From Sandaracinus amylolyticus (lineage in GTDB: Bacteria > Myxococcota_A > Polyangia > Polyangiales > Sandaracinaceae), in the NCBI RefSeq assembly GCF_021631985.1, contig NZ_CP070225.1:4898001-4962000 (forward strand): a DNA stretch of 64,000 nt. The letters run 5' to 3'. A program made the translations under genes and the position numbers. Below are positions 1 to 7,745 of the stretch, in pieces. The notes under the pieces were generated by a model that made no database searches, had not been told where the DNA came from, and saw only the letters and a program-made list of their open reading frames with translations. Position 1 is the first letter of the stretch, and each line of letters starts with the position of its first letter.

Positions 1-51
1 CGCGTCGTCGTCGTCGACGAGCAGGACGCGGAGCTGCGGGGCGTTCGACAT
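1..51 (-). CDS. Response regulator, N-terminal fragment cut by the window edge
   Basis: Reading leftward from the ATG at 49-51 gives 17 residues, MSNAPQLRVLLVDDDDA, before the window ends. This is the first beta strand and acidic cluster of a CheY-type receiver domain; the Asp pair after the hydrophobic strand binds Mg2+ in that family. Nothing beyond the acidic pocket is visible, so its output domain and phospho-acceptor are unknown. It is divergent from the receiver gene at 176, with about 124 bases between the two starts. Confidence is limited by the short fragment. Confidence 0.6.
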   Translation of the reverse strand, partial: MSNAPQLRVLLVDDDDA

Positions 52-175
52 CCGTCGACCGACGGGCAGCGTGCCGCGTCGGTCGGGGCTCGCCAAGCGC
101 GGGTGCGCGCGGTGTTGTTCCGGCCACACCGCGCGTACATGCCTCCACGAAGAACGGTCGAACGACGGAGGACCG

Positions 176-562
176 ATGAGTGCCACGATCGGAGCAGCAG
201 CAACGCGCGTCGTGGTGCTCGACGACGAGGAGCGCACGGTCCACGTGCTGGCGTCCTGGCTGGGCAATCTCGGCTTCGTCGTGCACGGGTTCACGTCGGC
301 GGAGAACGCGATCGAGTTCGTCTCGCGAGAGGGCGCGGACGTGGTGCTCACCGGATCGCACGTCGCGGACATGGGCGGCGCGCAGATCGCGGCGTCGATG
401 CGCGATGCGCGCCGCGCGCACCCGCCCGCGCTCGTCGCGATGACCCCGACGGGCGAGAGCGCGCGCGGCGTCGAGCCCGAGTTCGACGCGATCGTGCGCA
501 AGCCCTGCGTGCTCGACGCGCTCCTCACCGCGATCTCGCGGCTCGTGCCTGCACACGGCTGA
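176..562 (+). CDS. Single-domain receiver-like protein lacking the phospho-acceptor Asp
   Basis: A 128-residue CheY-like protein. The start is the ATG at 176 because a GGAGG at 166-170 sits just upstream and the receiver fold begins about ten residues later; an in-frame upstream start at 71 would add a Cys/Arg-rich tail atypical of receivers. The acidic pair D16-D17, T90 and the conserved K109-P110 are present. The strand that should end in the phosphorylated Asp reads DVVLTGSHVADMGG, so Gly60 replaces it. It should therefore not be phosphorylated in the normal way and may act as a constitutive or ligand-gated pseudo-receiver. No output domain is fused. It is divergent from another response regulator at the window edge. 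Confidence 0.8.
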   Translation: MSATIGAAATRVVVLDDEERTVHVLASWLGNLGFVVHGFTSAENAIEFVSREGADVVLTGSHVADMGGAQIAASMRDARRAHPPALVAMTPTGESARGVEPEFDAIVRKPCVLDALLTAISRLVPAHG

Positions 563-577
563 TCCTCTCCAGATCTC

Positions 578-640
578 GAGGAGAGCAGGAGCCGGAGCTC
601 TGAGGAGAGCAGGAGCCGGAGCTTCTGAGGAGAGCAGGAG
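578..640 (+). repeat. Direct repeats, GAGGAGAGCAGGAG family (three copies)
   Basis: Two near-identical 22-bp units start at 578 and 602 (GAGGAGAGCAGGAG followed by CCGGAGCT). A third, shorter unit of 14 bp starts at 627. The unit spacing is about 24-25 bp. The same core recurs inverted at 871-883 and 966-978, and again between purD and purH near 49813-49916, so it is dispersed rather than local. Confidence 0.8.
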
Positions 641-721
641 GGTCAGGAAGACCACGGCACTGAGCTCGCTGGTGATCCCGACGCGTCCCGCAGTGCGAGA
701 GAGAGAGAAGAGAGAGGATCT

Positions 722-797
722 ACCGCAGAGGACACGGAGGGCCGCAGAGTTGGCTTCAGAGAGTGTTTCTCTGCGGCCCTCCGTGGCCCTCTGCGGT
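722..797. repeat. Long imperfect palindrome (28-29 bp arms, 19-nt loop)
   Basis: The left arm at 722-749 (begins ACCGCAGAGGACACGG) and the right arm at 769-797 (ends GGCCCTCTGCGGT) are reverse complements except for one mismatch and a one-base bulge. The 19-nt loop is AT-richer than its surroundings. A hairpin this long could terminate transcription from the receiver gene upstream, or it could be a REP-like mobile palindrome. No T-tract follows on either strand. Confidence 0.75.
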
Positions 798-976
798 GAA
801 TTCTCCGAGGCCGAGCGCAGCAGATGCAACGCGTCGAGGAGGAGACCCATCGACGTGGTCTTCCTTCTCCTCCTGCTCTCCTCAGAAACTCTCTTCGCTC
901 GAGGTCGAGCGCAGCGGGAACAGCGTGTCGACGAGACGATCCGTCGACGTGGTGTTCCCTCTGCTTCCTGCTCTCC

Positions 977-1306
977 TCAGACGATCGTGTCGCGGCGTGG
1001 CTCGTCCTGCTCGCGCACGACCGCGCCCGACTCGCGCAGCGCGCGGCGGAGATCCTCGACCGGCGTGCCCGGCGTCATCGCCTTGATCGCGCGCAGGCCC
1101 TTGTTCGGCTCGCAGATGAGCACGGGGCCTTCCTCGGCGACCCACACCGCGACCAGGCCGGCGCCGAACGTCGGCGGGCGCTCGGGCGCGCGCGGCTCGA
1201 GCACGTGCAGCGCAGGGGCGTCGTCGTCGCCGGGCGCCCATCGCGCGCCCTTCCCGACCAGCTTCGCCCACAGCATCCCGAAGCTCACGTCCTGCGTCGT
1301 CACCAT
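977..1306 (-). CDS. Hypothetical protein, 109 aa
   Basis: A short soluble protein of unknown function. It has typical host codon bias and no recognised motif, signal peptide or membrane helix. The middle (VAVWVAEEGPVLICEPNKGLRAIKAM) looks like alternating beta strands followed by a helix, and the last 35 residues are charged. The ATG at 1306 is supported by a TACGCT box at 1319-1314 (reading leftward), seven bases upstream, which fits the leaderless-promoter pattern of this window. It is divergent from the small basic protein at 1378. Confidence 0.6.
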   Translation of the reverse strand: MVTTQDVSFGMLWAKLVGKGARWAPGDDDAPALHVLEPRAPERPPTFGAGLVAVWVAEEGPVLICEPNKGLRAIKAMTPGTPVEDLRRALRESGAVVREQDEPRRDTIV

Positions 1307-1313
1307 CGCGCCG

Positions 1314-1319
1314 AGCGTA
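1314..1319 (-). promoter_or_regulatory. -10-like box TACGCT, predicted leaderless start
   Basis: TACGCT ends seven bases before the ATG at 1306. The stretch TACGCTCGGCGCGATG here is identical to the one before the Cys-rich lipoprotein gene at 48519, an unrelated gene, which argues for a shared promoter architecture rather than chance. Transcription would start at or very near the A of the start codon. Confidence 0.55.
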
Positions 1320-1377
1320 CACGATCACGCCAGCCCCGATCGTGCGCGTGGCCCGCACCGTGCACCGACGTCGGCAC

Positions 1378-1863
1378 ATGTCGAAGATCCACACGAGGCA
1401 GCGCGGCGAGACGCGGAGCCCGAAGCCGCGACGTGAAGACGATCGTGGCGCGAAGAAGGCACCGAACGCAGCCCCGCCCGGCGGCGCGCTGATGGGCCGT
1501 CGCGTCGGTCGCAGCTCGAAGGACCTCGGCGACGTCCTGAAGCGCCCCGAGAAGATGCACGGCGACTACCCGGTCGACACCAGCAAGAAGGGCATCAGCG
1601 CGACCGACAAGAAGGCGGGCGGCGAGTCCACCGCGCGCCGCAACTCGCGCAAGAACGCGGCGAGCGCGCGCTACGCGCTCGAGGACTCGAAGTCGGTCCC
1701 GTCGCGCAAGTCGACGCGTCGCAGCGGGAACTCGCAGAAGGCGGACAACCAGCTGAAGAGCCGGACGACTCGCAACACGACGTCGCCCGAGGCCCGCGCG
1801 CGGCGTGCGAGCGTGAGCGCGACGCGCACGCGTGGCGGCGGTCGCGTCGCGCCTCGCACGTAG
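1378..1863 (+). CDS. Small, highly basic, disordered protein
   Basis: A 161-residue protein rich in Lys, Arg, Ser and Thr with almost no hydrophobic core, so mostly disordered. The ATG at 1378 was chosen over an in-frame start at 1342, which would add only Arg-rich sequence. The C-terminal half carries an ordered-looking string (ARYALEDSKSVPSRKSTRRSGN, then QLKSRTTRNTTSPEARARRA) that resembles a widespread small basic bacterial protein of unknown role. Such composition suits binding to DNA, RNA or another polyanion. The tubulin-like operon starts 88 bp downstream on the same strand, but nothing shows that the two are linked. Confidence 0.6.
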   Translation: MSKIHTRQRGETRSPKPRREDDRGAKKAPNAAPPGGALMGRRVGRSSKDLGDVLKRPEKMHGDYPVDTSKKGISATDKKAGGESTARRNSRKNAASARYALEDSKSVPSRKSTRRSGNSQKADNQLKSRTTRNTTSPEARARRASVSATRTRGGGRVAPRT

Positions 1864-1951
1864 CGTCCGGTCGCACGTCGTGATCGGAACACCGCTTCGC
1901 GCGCCGCGTTCAGGTTTACGCGGCTCACGCAGCGGAGGTACGGTCACGCGC

Positions 1952-4900
1952 ATGACGAACATCCTGCCGGGCGAGGTCACGCCGACGCTCTTCGTCGGCC
2001 TCGGCGGCTCGGGGGGCCGCGCCATCGGACGCATCGCGCGGCACCTTCGCGCGCGGGCCGATTTCGGCGTGCGCTACGAGGGCCTCGTCCGCTTCCTCGC
2101 GATCGACACCAACGAGGCGGACCTCGCGCGGCTGCGCCAGGGCCCAGGCGCGATCCACAGCACGGTCGCGATCAGCGACTTCGACAAGGTCGAGTACTCG
2201 TCGCTGCGCCGCGGGGATCGTTTCGCCGACGCCGATCCGTACTTCACGCAGTGGGTGCACCCCTGGTACCGCTTCCGCGAGGAGAGCGGCGCAGGCGCGG
2301 GGCAGATCCGTGTGGAGAGCCGGCTCTCGTTCAACCGCGCGGTCGAGGTGGGCTCGCTCTCGGCGAGACTGAGCGAGATCCTCGATGCGCTGCGGCACCA
2401 CGCGCAGGGCATGCGCCGTCACGACGCGCCGGTGCAGGTGTTCGTCTACTTCTCGGTCGCGGGCGGCACCGGATCGGGCGCGTTCCTGCCCTTCGGCTAT
2501 CTCGTGCGCGACGCGCTCGGCGACAAGCGCTCGCGCGTGTTCGGCTTCGCGATCCTGCCCGAGGCGTTCGAGGTGGTCGCGGGGCGCAACCGCGACGGCG
2601 TCTACGCGAACGGCTACGCGGCGCTCAAGGAGCTCGAGCACCTGATGCGGCTCGACACCAACACGAGCGGCTCGCCCGACGCGATCGCGTTCCACTACGA
2701 CCCGCGCAACAAGAGCCGGAAGACCGTCGCGCGACGTCCCTACGATCTCGTGTACCTCGTCGATCGCCCCGCGAGCTTCAGCCTCGACGAGGTGGGCGAG
2801 GCGCTCGCGGACGCGAGCTACCTGCAGGTGTTCTCGCCGATCCTCGGGGATCAGCAGGCCGACTACGACAACTACACGAAGGAGTCGCGGGCGCTCTTCC
2901 CGGCGGAGCTCGGCAGCGACGGATACAGCGCGTTCTACGGCACGCTGGGCTCGGCGCTGGTGATCCTGCCGCGCAAGGACCTGCTCGAGTACTGCGCGCG
3001 ACGGTGGAGCGCGGCCGCGGTGCGGCGTTACCTGCTGCTCGACGATCCCGCGCTGGTCAGCGAGTCGCAGCGCGAGCGGTTCAAGCGGTTCGCGCTCGAT
3101 CCCGCGGAGCTCGACACGCTCTCGCCCGACGAGCGCGCGCGACGTGTCGATCAGAGCTTCGTGTCGCGCATCGATCTGCTTGCGGAGGAGGATCGCGAGG
3201 GCGGGATCTGGAAGCGCATCGTCGCGCTGAAGGAGACCGCGGGCGCGAAGATCGCGGCGACGCTCCACGGGATCGAGACCGAGCTGCGCGGAAAGACCAC
3301 GCAGGTCCGGGAGATCAGCGCGGATCGCATCCTCGACGGATCGTGGACGCCCGCGAACACGATCGGCGCGCTGGGGCGCGAGGTCGAGAAGGCGCGCGCC
3401 GACGTGCAGGCGCGACTGGGCACGGTGCTCGCGCAGATCGACGGCGGGAGCTTCTGGCCGGAGCTGCTCGCGAAGGCGGGCCCCGACGGAGCGCCCGAGC
3501 TCTCGCCCTACGAGCAGCGCTACGTGCTCACGATGCTGCGCGAGCCCACGGGCCTGCTCGGCAGCGCGGCGCTCGACGAGGTGACGCGACAGATCGCGGG
3601 GCTCACCAAGGAGTGCGAGCTCGGTCGCGAGGGTCGCTTCACGAGCGAGATGGACGCGCACGCGTCGACGCTGAAGCGCACGCACGGCGGGTTCGACGCG
3701 GTGGTGCTGCGCAAGGACAAGGACTTCGAGGCGGCGCGCGATCGCGCGGTCGCGACGTTCAACGAGCAGGTGGAGCGACAGCGCGCGCTCTTGCTCAAGA
3801 GCGCGCTGCACGAGCTGCGGGTCGCGCTGGGGCGCGCGGCGGACGCGCTGCGCGCGAGCTTCCGGAACATCGAGGCGTCGGCGTCGCGCTTGTCGGTCGA
3901 GCTCGACGAGAAGGCGCGCCGCTTCGAGCTCGACGGTGGGCACGCGGGCGCGGGCGAGGTGAACGACTTCGCGCTCGACGTGGAGGCGCTGCAGCACCCG
4001 AGCGGCAAGCAGCGCTTCTGGAGCTGGTACTACCTGGACCAGGTCGCACGTGGCTCCCTGGGCGCCGCAGGCCCCGAGACCGGAGACAGCAAGGAGATCG
4101 TCGCGGCCGTGCAGGACGCGATGCGTCCGCGCTTCGACGAGCGGGGACGTCCGGTGTCGCGCACCGCGCGCGAGATGGTGAGCGACATCGAGCGCAAGCT
4201 GGTCGAGGTCGCGGAGGGCGTGCTCGCGAAGGTGATCCTCGGCGATCCGCGGAGCGACGATCCCGCGGAGCGCGCCGGGCTCACGCTCGATCAGGCGATC
4301 GCGCTCGAGGCGAAGTACTACGAGCTGCACACGCAGAACGAGGTGCTGGCCGAGCGCGAGCGGAAGAAGACGACGGCCGAGGCCGCGCTGCGCGCGATGT
4401 CGCCGCTCTCGCCGGCGTCGCTGTGGGGCGAGGAGAACGTGCGGCAGTACGCGCTGCGCAAGCTGCGCGCGACGATCGGCAAGGCGCAGCCGCTCACGCG
4501 TCTCTCGCCCGAGGCGCGCAGCCTGATGAAGCACACCGACATGCTGCTCGTCGGCGTGCACACGTCGCTCGCGGGGAGCGCGCTCGGTCGCTTGCTCGCG
4601 GGCGCGACCGAGGGCCTGAGCGCGCAGACGATCGACGACTGGCCGGACGCCGAGCGCCTCGTGTTCTATCGCTCGATCCTCGGCGTGCCGCTCTACTGCT
4701 TCCCGCACGTGAACGAGGAGATGAAGGCCTGCTACCAGCGCTACCAGGCGCAGCGCGAGAAGGCGTGGCCGCTCCACATCGACGCGAACTGGGAGGCGCT
4801 GCCCGATCTCGATCCCGAGGAGCGGCGCGCGGCGATCGAGTCGCGTCGCAAGCAGCTGAAGGGCGCGCTCGGCGCGCTCGCGATCGCGGTGACGCGGGGT

Positions 4901-5209
4901 GCGGTGACGAGCGGTGAGAGCGGGCTCGAGCTCGTGATCGGCTCGTCGCGGCTGCCACTCGGTCGCGGGCCCATCGAGGCCGCGGGCGCGCTCGCGGCGC
5001 TCGAGCAGAGCAAGCCCTCGATCTTCCAGTCGGTCGTGCTGCCGCTGCGCAGCGCGTTCGAGAGTGGCACCGCGAAGGGCGAGGTCGCGGGCGCACAGAA
5101 GACGTGGAGCGAGCGCGCGATGCAGCTCGAGCTGCTGGCCGGTCTCGACTCGGCGCAGAAGCGCGAGTACGACGAGCTGCGCGAGGTCGCGGCGATCCTC
5201 GGCGGCTGA
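1952..5209 (+). CDS. Tubulin-like GTPase (Tubulin_2 type)
   Basis: A 1085-residue protein. It opens TLFVGLGGSGGRAIGRIARHL, the glycine-rich loop expected at the start of tubulin/FtsZ-like nucleotide folds. At residues about 169-176 it carries VAGGTGSG, the tubulin signature that binds the phosphates (GGGTGSG in FtsZ). The remaining 650 residues are charged and helical with coiled-coil-like stretches and no membrane helix. Length and architecture fit the Tubulin_2 group of large bacterial tubulin-like proteins, which have no settled function. The ATG at 1952 has GGAGG at 1934-1938; an in-frame start at 1832 would add Arg-rich sequence. It is the first gene of a three-gene set, with 16 bp to the next. 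Polymer formation is untested. Confidence 0.85.
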   Translation: MTNILPGEVTPTLFVGLGGSGGRAIGRIARHLRARADFGVRYEGLVRFLAIDTNEADLARLRQGPGAIHSTVAISDFDKVEYSSLRRGDRFADADPYFTQWVHPWYRFREESGAGAGQIRVESRLSFNRAVEVGSLSARLSEILDALRHHAQGMRRHDAPVQVFVYFSVAGGTGSGAFLPFGYLVRDALGDKRSRVFGFAILPEAFEVVAGRNRDGVYANGYAALKELEHLMRLDTNTSGSPDAIAFHYDPRNKSRKTVARRPYDLVYLVDRPASFSLDEVGEALADASYLQVFSPILGDQQADYDNYTKESRALFPAELGSDGYSAFYGTLGSALVILPRKDLLEYCARRWSAAAVRRYLLLDDPALVSESQRERFKRFALDPAELDTLSPDERARRVDQSFVSRIDLLAEEDREGGIWKRIVALKETAGAKIAATLHGIETELRGKTTQVREISADRILDGSWTPANTIGALGREVEKARADVQARLGTVLAQIDGGSFWPELLAKAGPDGAPELSPYEQRYVLTMLREPTGLLGSAALDEVTRQIAGLTKECELGREGRFTSEMDAHASTLKRTHGGFDAVVLRKDKDFEAARDRAVATFNEQVERQRALLLKSALHELRVALGRAADALRASFRNIEASASRLSVELDEKARRFELDGGHAGAGEVNDFALDVEALQHPSGKQRFWSWYYLDQVARGSLGAAGPETGDSKEIVAAVQDAMRPRFDERGRPVSRTAREMVSDIERKLVEVAEGVLAKVILGDPRSDDPAERAGLTLDQAIALEAKYYELHTQNEVLAERERKKTTAEAALRAMSPLSPASLWGEENVRQYALRKLRATIGKAQPLTRLSPEARSLMKHTDMLLVGVHTSLAGSALGRLLAGATEGLSAQTIDDWPDAERLVFYRSILGVPLYCFPHVNEEMKACYQRYQAQREKAWPLHIDANWEALPDLDPEERRAAIESRRKQLKGALGALAIAVTRGAVTSGESGLELVIGSSRLPLGRGPIEAAGALAALEQSKPSIFQSVVLPLRSAFESGTAKGEVAGAQKTWSERAMQLELLAGLDSAQKREYDELREVAAILGG

Positions 5210-5225
5210 GCTTGATCGCATCGCG

Positions 5226-7745
5226 ATGACCACCGCGGCGATCGTCTGCGGGCTCGGTGCGTTCGGCGCGAGCGTCGCGCGTCGGCTCGAGGAAGAGCTG
5301 TCGCGCGAGGGCGCGCCCTTCGCGTTCGTCGCGCTCGATCCGTGCCCCTCGCCGAGCGCGATCGCGTCGGCGGTGATCGAGCGGGCGCGCGTGCTGCTCG
5401 CGCACGAGCGCATGGTGCACGCGCGCGATGCCGCGGGGGAGGACGGGCTCACCGAGCTGCTCGTGATCCCGATCGCGCACCTCGGCGAGCGCGGACCACG
5501 CGGTGCGATCGAGGCCGCGCTCACGGCGATCGAGGAGCGCGTGATCGGCGAGCTCGGTCCGATCTTCGAGCCGTTCCGTACGGGGAGCGAGCGCAACGCG
5601 ATCGTCGCGCCGATGCTCGCGATGCCGCATCCCCACGGACACGCGGAGGGCGAGGCGATCATCGCGTCGGTGCGCGCGCTCGTGAGCGCGGTGCGCGCAC
5701 GTCCCGCGACGCGGCGCTGCACGCCGCAGGTCTGGCTCGTCGAGGACGTCGCGGAGTTCTCGATCCTCTCGGAGGGCGAGCTCGAGCAGAACGTACGCAA
5801 CTTCGTCACGCTGCTGCTGCGCGCGCGACCGGCGCTCGATCGCGTGCAGACGGTGCTGCACGGCACCGCGCCCGACGCACCGCTCGCGACGTTCGCGTGT
5901 GCCGTCGCGGAGCTCCCGCGCGAGCGCATCCGGCGCTGGGCGACGAGCCAGGTCGCGCTCGAGCTGCTCGATGCGGTGCTCGACGCGAAGCTCGAGGGCG
6001 CGACGTTGTCGGAGGTCGACGCGCTCGAGCAGGTGGAGCTCGACGCGCTCGATCCCACCGCCGACGCCGCGCACGTCGTGCGCGACGTGCTCGAGCGCTA
6101 CGTGCCGCCGATCGAGAACGACGCGCCGCCGCGCTGGCACGAGAGCGCAGAGGAGATCCGCGCGCGCTACGGGCCCGATCACGGAGATCCTTCGCTCGAC
6201 GATCCGCAGCCGCCGCCCCAGCAGCCGGTGGGTTTCGCGCTCGAGCGCATGCGGCAGATCGAGGACGCCTGGCGGCTCCTGCAGCGGCGGCGCTTCGACG
6301 ATCTCGTGGCGCGCGAGCGCGCGGACATGGAAGCGGCGCGCGAGTCGTTGCTCACGCGGGTGAAGGCGCGCGTGGATCGCGAGCTCTGGGGAACGCCGTC
6401 GCCCGACGCGTTCCGGCGCACGACCGAGCTCGTCGACAAGCTGCGCCGCGGCGTCGCGATGCGGCTCGAGGACGCGATCACCGAGCGCGACGCGATCGAG
6501 CCGACGCCTTCGCCGAGCTTCGACGATCTGCGCGCGAGGCATGCCGAGCTGCTCGATGCGGCGCGCCGCAGGCCCGATCTCGGGCGCATGGTGCTCTGGG
6601 GCCTGCTCGCGACGATGGCGACGATCGTGCTCGTGCCGTCGATCCTGGTGGAGCTCGCGGGCGCGATCGATGCCCAGCCGAGCGACTGGTACGAGCCGTG
6701 GCTGCGGGCGCGCGCGATCTGGACCGCGGGCACCTTCGGGCTGCTCGCGATCGGAGCGCACCTCGCGTGGCACGTGTGGAGCGCACACGCGGCGACGGTC
6801 GAGGCGCACCGCGAGATGTGGGCCGCGATCCGTCGCACCGTGATGGGCGAGCAGCGATCGGTCGCGACGTACTTCACGACGCGCTTGCGCTTGTCGCGCG
6901 CGACGGCACGGGTCCAGGCGCTGCTCGCGCTGCGCGCGGTGCTCGATCGCGACGCGGAGGCGCTGCTCCTCGCGGAGCGCGCGGCGCAGCGTGCGCGCGC
7001 GGAGCTGCTCGCAGAGCAGCGTGCGCTGGGCGTGGTGCGCGAGGGCGCGCGCGTCGATCTCTCGGAGCTGCTCGGTGGGCGCGGCGAGACGCTGGTCGAA
7101 GGGCTCGCGGGCGCGGCGGCAGCGCGCGCGCTGATGCGTCAGCTCCCCGCCGATGCGCGGCCGACGCGCGAGCGCGATCTGCTGCGCGCCCTCGCCGATC
7201 GCGAGGGCTGGTCGCGGCGTTGGCGCGACGAGGTGCCGTTCTCGTCGCTCGTGTCGCTGCGCGCGGGCGCGGCGCCGCACGCCGAGCCGGTCGCGGCGTG
7301 GGATCCGTTCGCGGAGAGCGAGGACGCGGAGGCCGCGAGCGCGCAGATCGCGTCGTTCTTGCGGAGGCAAGCGCGCTCGCTGAGGGTCGCGCTCGACTTC
7401 ACGGGCCGCGAGGTCGGCGGCGACGCGCACGTCGTGTACGAGGGCCTCGGCGTGGTCCCGCCCGCGGCCGAGCCCGAGGTCGCGCGAAGGCTGGAGAAGG
7501 AGAGCGCATCGGGCGCACCGATCCGCTGCGCGCGCGGCATCGAAGAAGATCGCGCGTACTGGCTCGTGGTGGTGACCGACATCGAGCTCGAGCGCGTCGC
7601 ATCGCTGCGCACCACGACCGCGACACGTCCCACCGCCGCCGAAGCCCCGCGCTTCGAGATCGAAGACGAAGCCGCCGCCCGCGTCGCGACGCTCGCCCGC
7701 AAGCCGCCCTCGCCCCCTCACTCCGACCCGGAGGAGGGCGCGTGA
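5226..7745 (+). CDS. Large membrane protein of the tubulin-like operon
   Basis: An 839-residue protein I cannot assign to a named family. Its start, AIVCGLGAFGASVARRLEEEL, resembles the glycine loop of the preceding tubulin-like protein, but there is no GGTGSG signature, so it may be a degenerate partner domain. A long charged helical region follows, with a Pro-rich linker near residue 330 (PQPPPQQP). Two membrane helices lie at about residues 453-480 (MVLWGLLATMATIVLVPSIL) and 495-520, then a coiled-coil-like cytoplasmic tail. The ATG at 5226 gives 16 bp from the previous stop; no strong Shine-Dalgarno is seen, so translational coupling is likely. Its stop overlaps the next start (GTGA). It is a plausible membrane anchor for the tubulin-like protein. 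Confidence 0.75.
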   Translation: MTTAAIVCGLGAFGASVARRLEEELSREGAPFAFVALDPCPSPSAIASAVIERARVLLAHERMVHARDAAGEDGLTELLVIPIAHLGERGPRGAIEAALTAIEERVIGELGPIFEPFRTGSERNAIVAPMLAMPHPHGHAEGEAIIASVRALVSAVRARPATRRCTPQVWLVEDVAEFSILSEGELEQNVRNFVTLLLRARPALDRVQTVLHGTAPDAPLATFACAVAELPRERIRRWATSQVALELLDAVLDAKLEGATLSEVDALEQVELDALDPTADAAHVVRDVLERYVPPIENDAPPRWHESAEEIRARYGPDHGDPSLDDPQPPPQQPVGFALERMRQIEDAWRLLQRRRFDDLVARERADMEAARESLLTRVKARVDRELWGTPSPDAFRRTTELVDKLRRGVAMRLEDAITERDAIEPTPSPSFDDLRARHAELLDAARRRPDLGRMVLWGLLATMATIVLVPSILVELAGAIDAQPSDWYEPWLRARAIWTAGTFGLLAIGAHLAWHVWSAHAATVEAHREMWAAIRRTVMGEQRSVATYFTTRLRLSRATARVQALLALRAVLDRDAEALLLAERAAQRARAELLAEQRALGVVREGARVDLSELLGGRGETLVEGLAGAAAARALMRQLPADARPTRERDLLRALADREGWSRRWRDEVPFSSLVSLRAGAAPHAEPVAAWDPFAESEDAEAASAQIASFLRRQARSLRVALDFTGREVGGDAHVVYEGLGVVPPAAEPEVARRLEKESASGAPIRCARGIEEDRAYWLVVVTDIELERVASLRTTTATRPTAAEAPRFEIEDEAAARVATLARKPPSPPHSDPEEGA

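Larger units (their letters stand above)
563..976. other. Repeat-rich intergenic spacer (about 410 bp)
   Basis: No credible gene was seen. The stretch holds direct copies of GAGGAGAGCAGGAG (578, 602, 627), inverted copies near 871-883 and 966-978, a long palindrome at 722-797, and a second direct repeat that starts TCGACGTGGT (about 850 and 944) and runs into the inverted copies. Open frames here are Arg/Ser-rich shadows. The leftmost repeats lie at the 3' end of the receiver gene and the rightmost overlap the stop of the minus-strand gene at 977. Confidence 0.6.

Noticed and set aside
578-640. Spaced direct repeats considered as a CRISPR array.
   Set aside because: Only two or three units, spacers of 2-4 bp, and no cas genes in the window.
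672-1492. Several plus-strand open frames in the repeat spacer and over the gene at 977.
   Set aside because: They cross repeats and palindromes, are Ser/Arg-rich, and lack a plausible start or protein motif.
1925-6058. Minus-strand open frame of more than 1300 codons.
   Set aside because: It lies antisense to the tubulin-like gene, is Arg/Ala/Leu-rich without motifs, and has the codon pattern of a GC-rich shadow.
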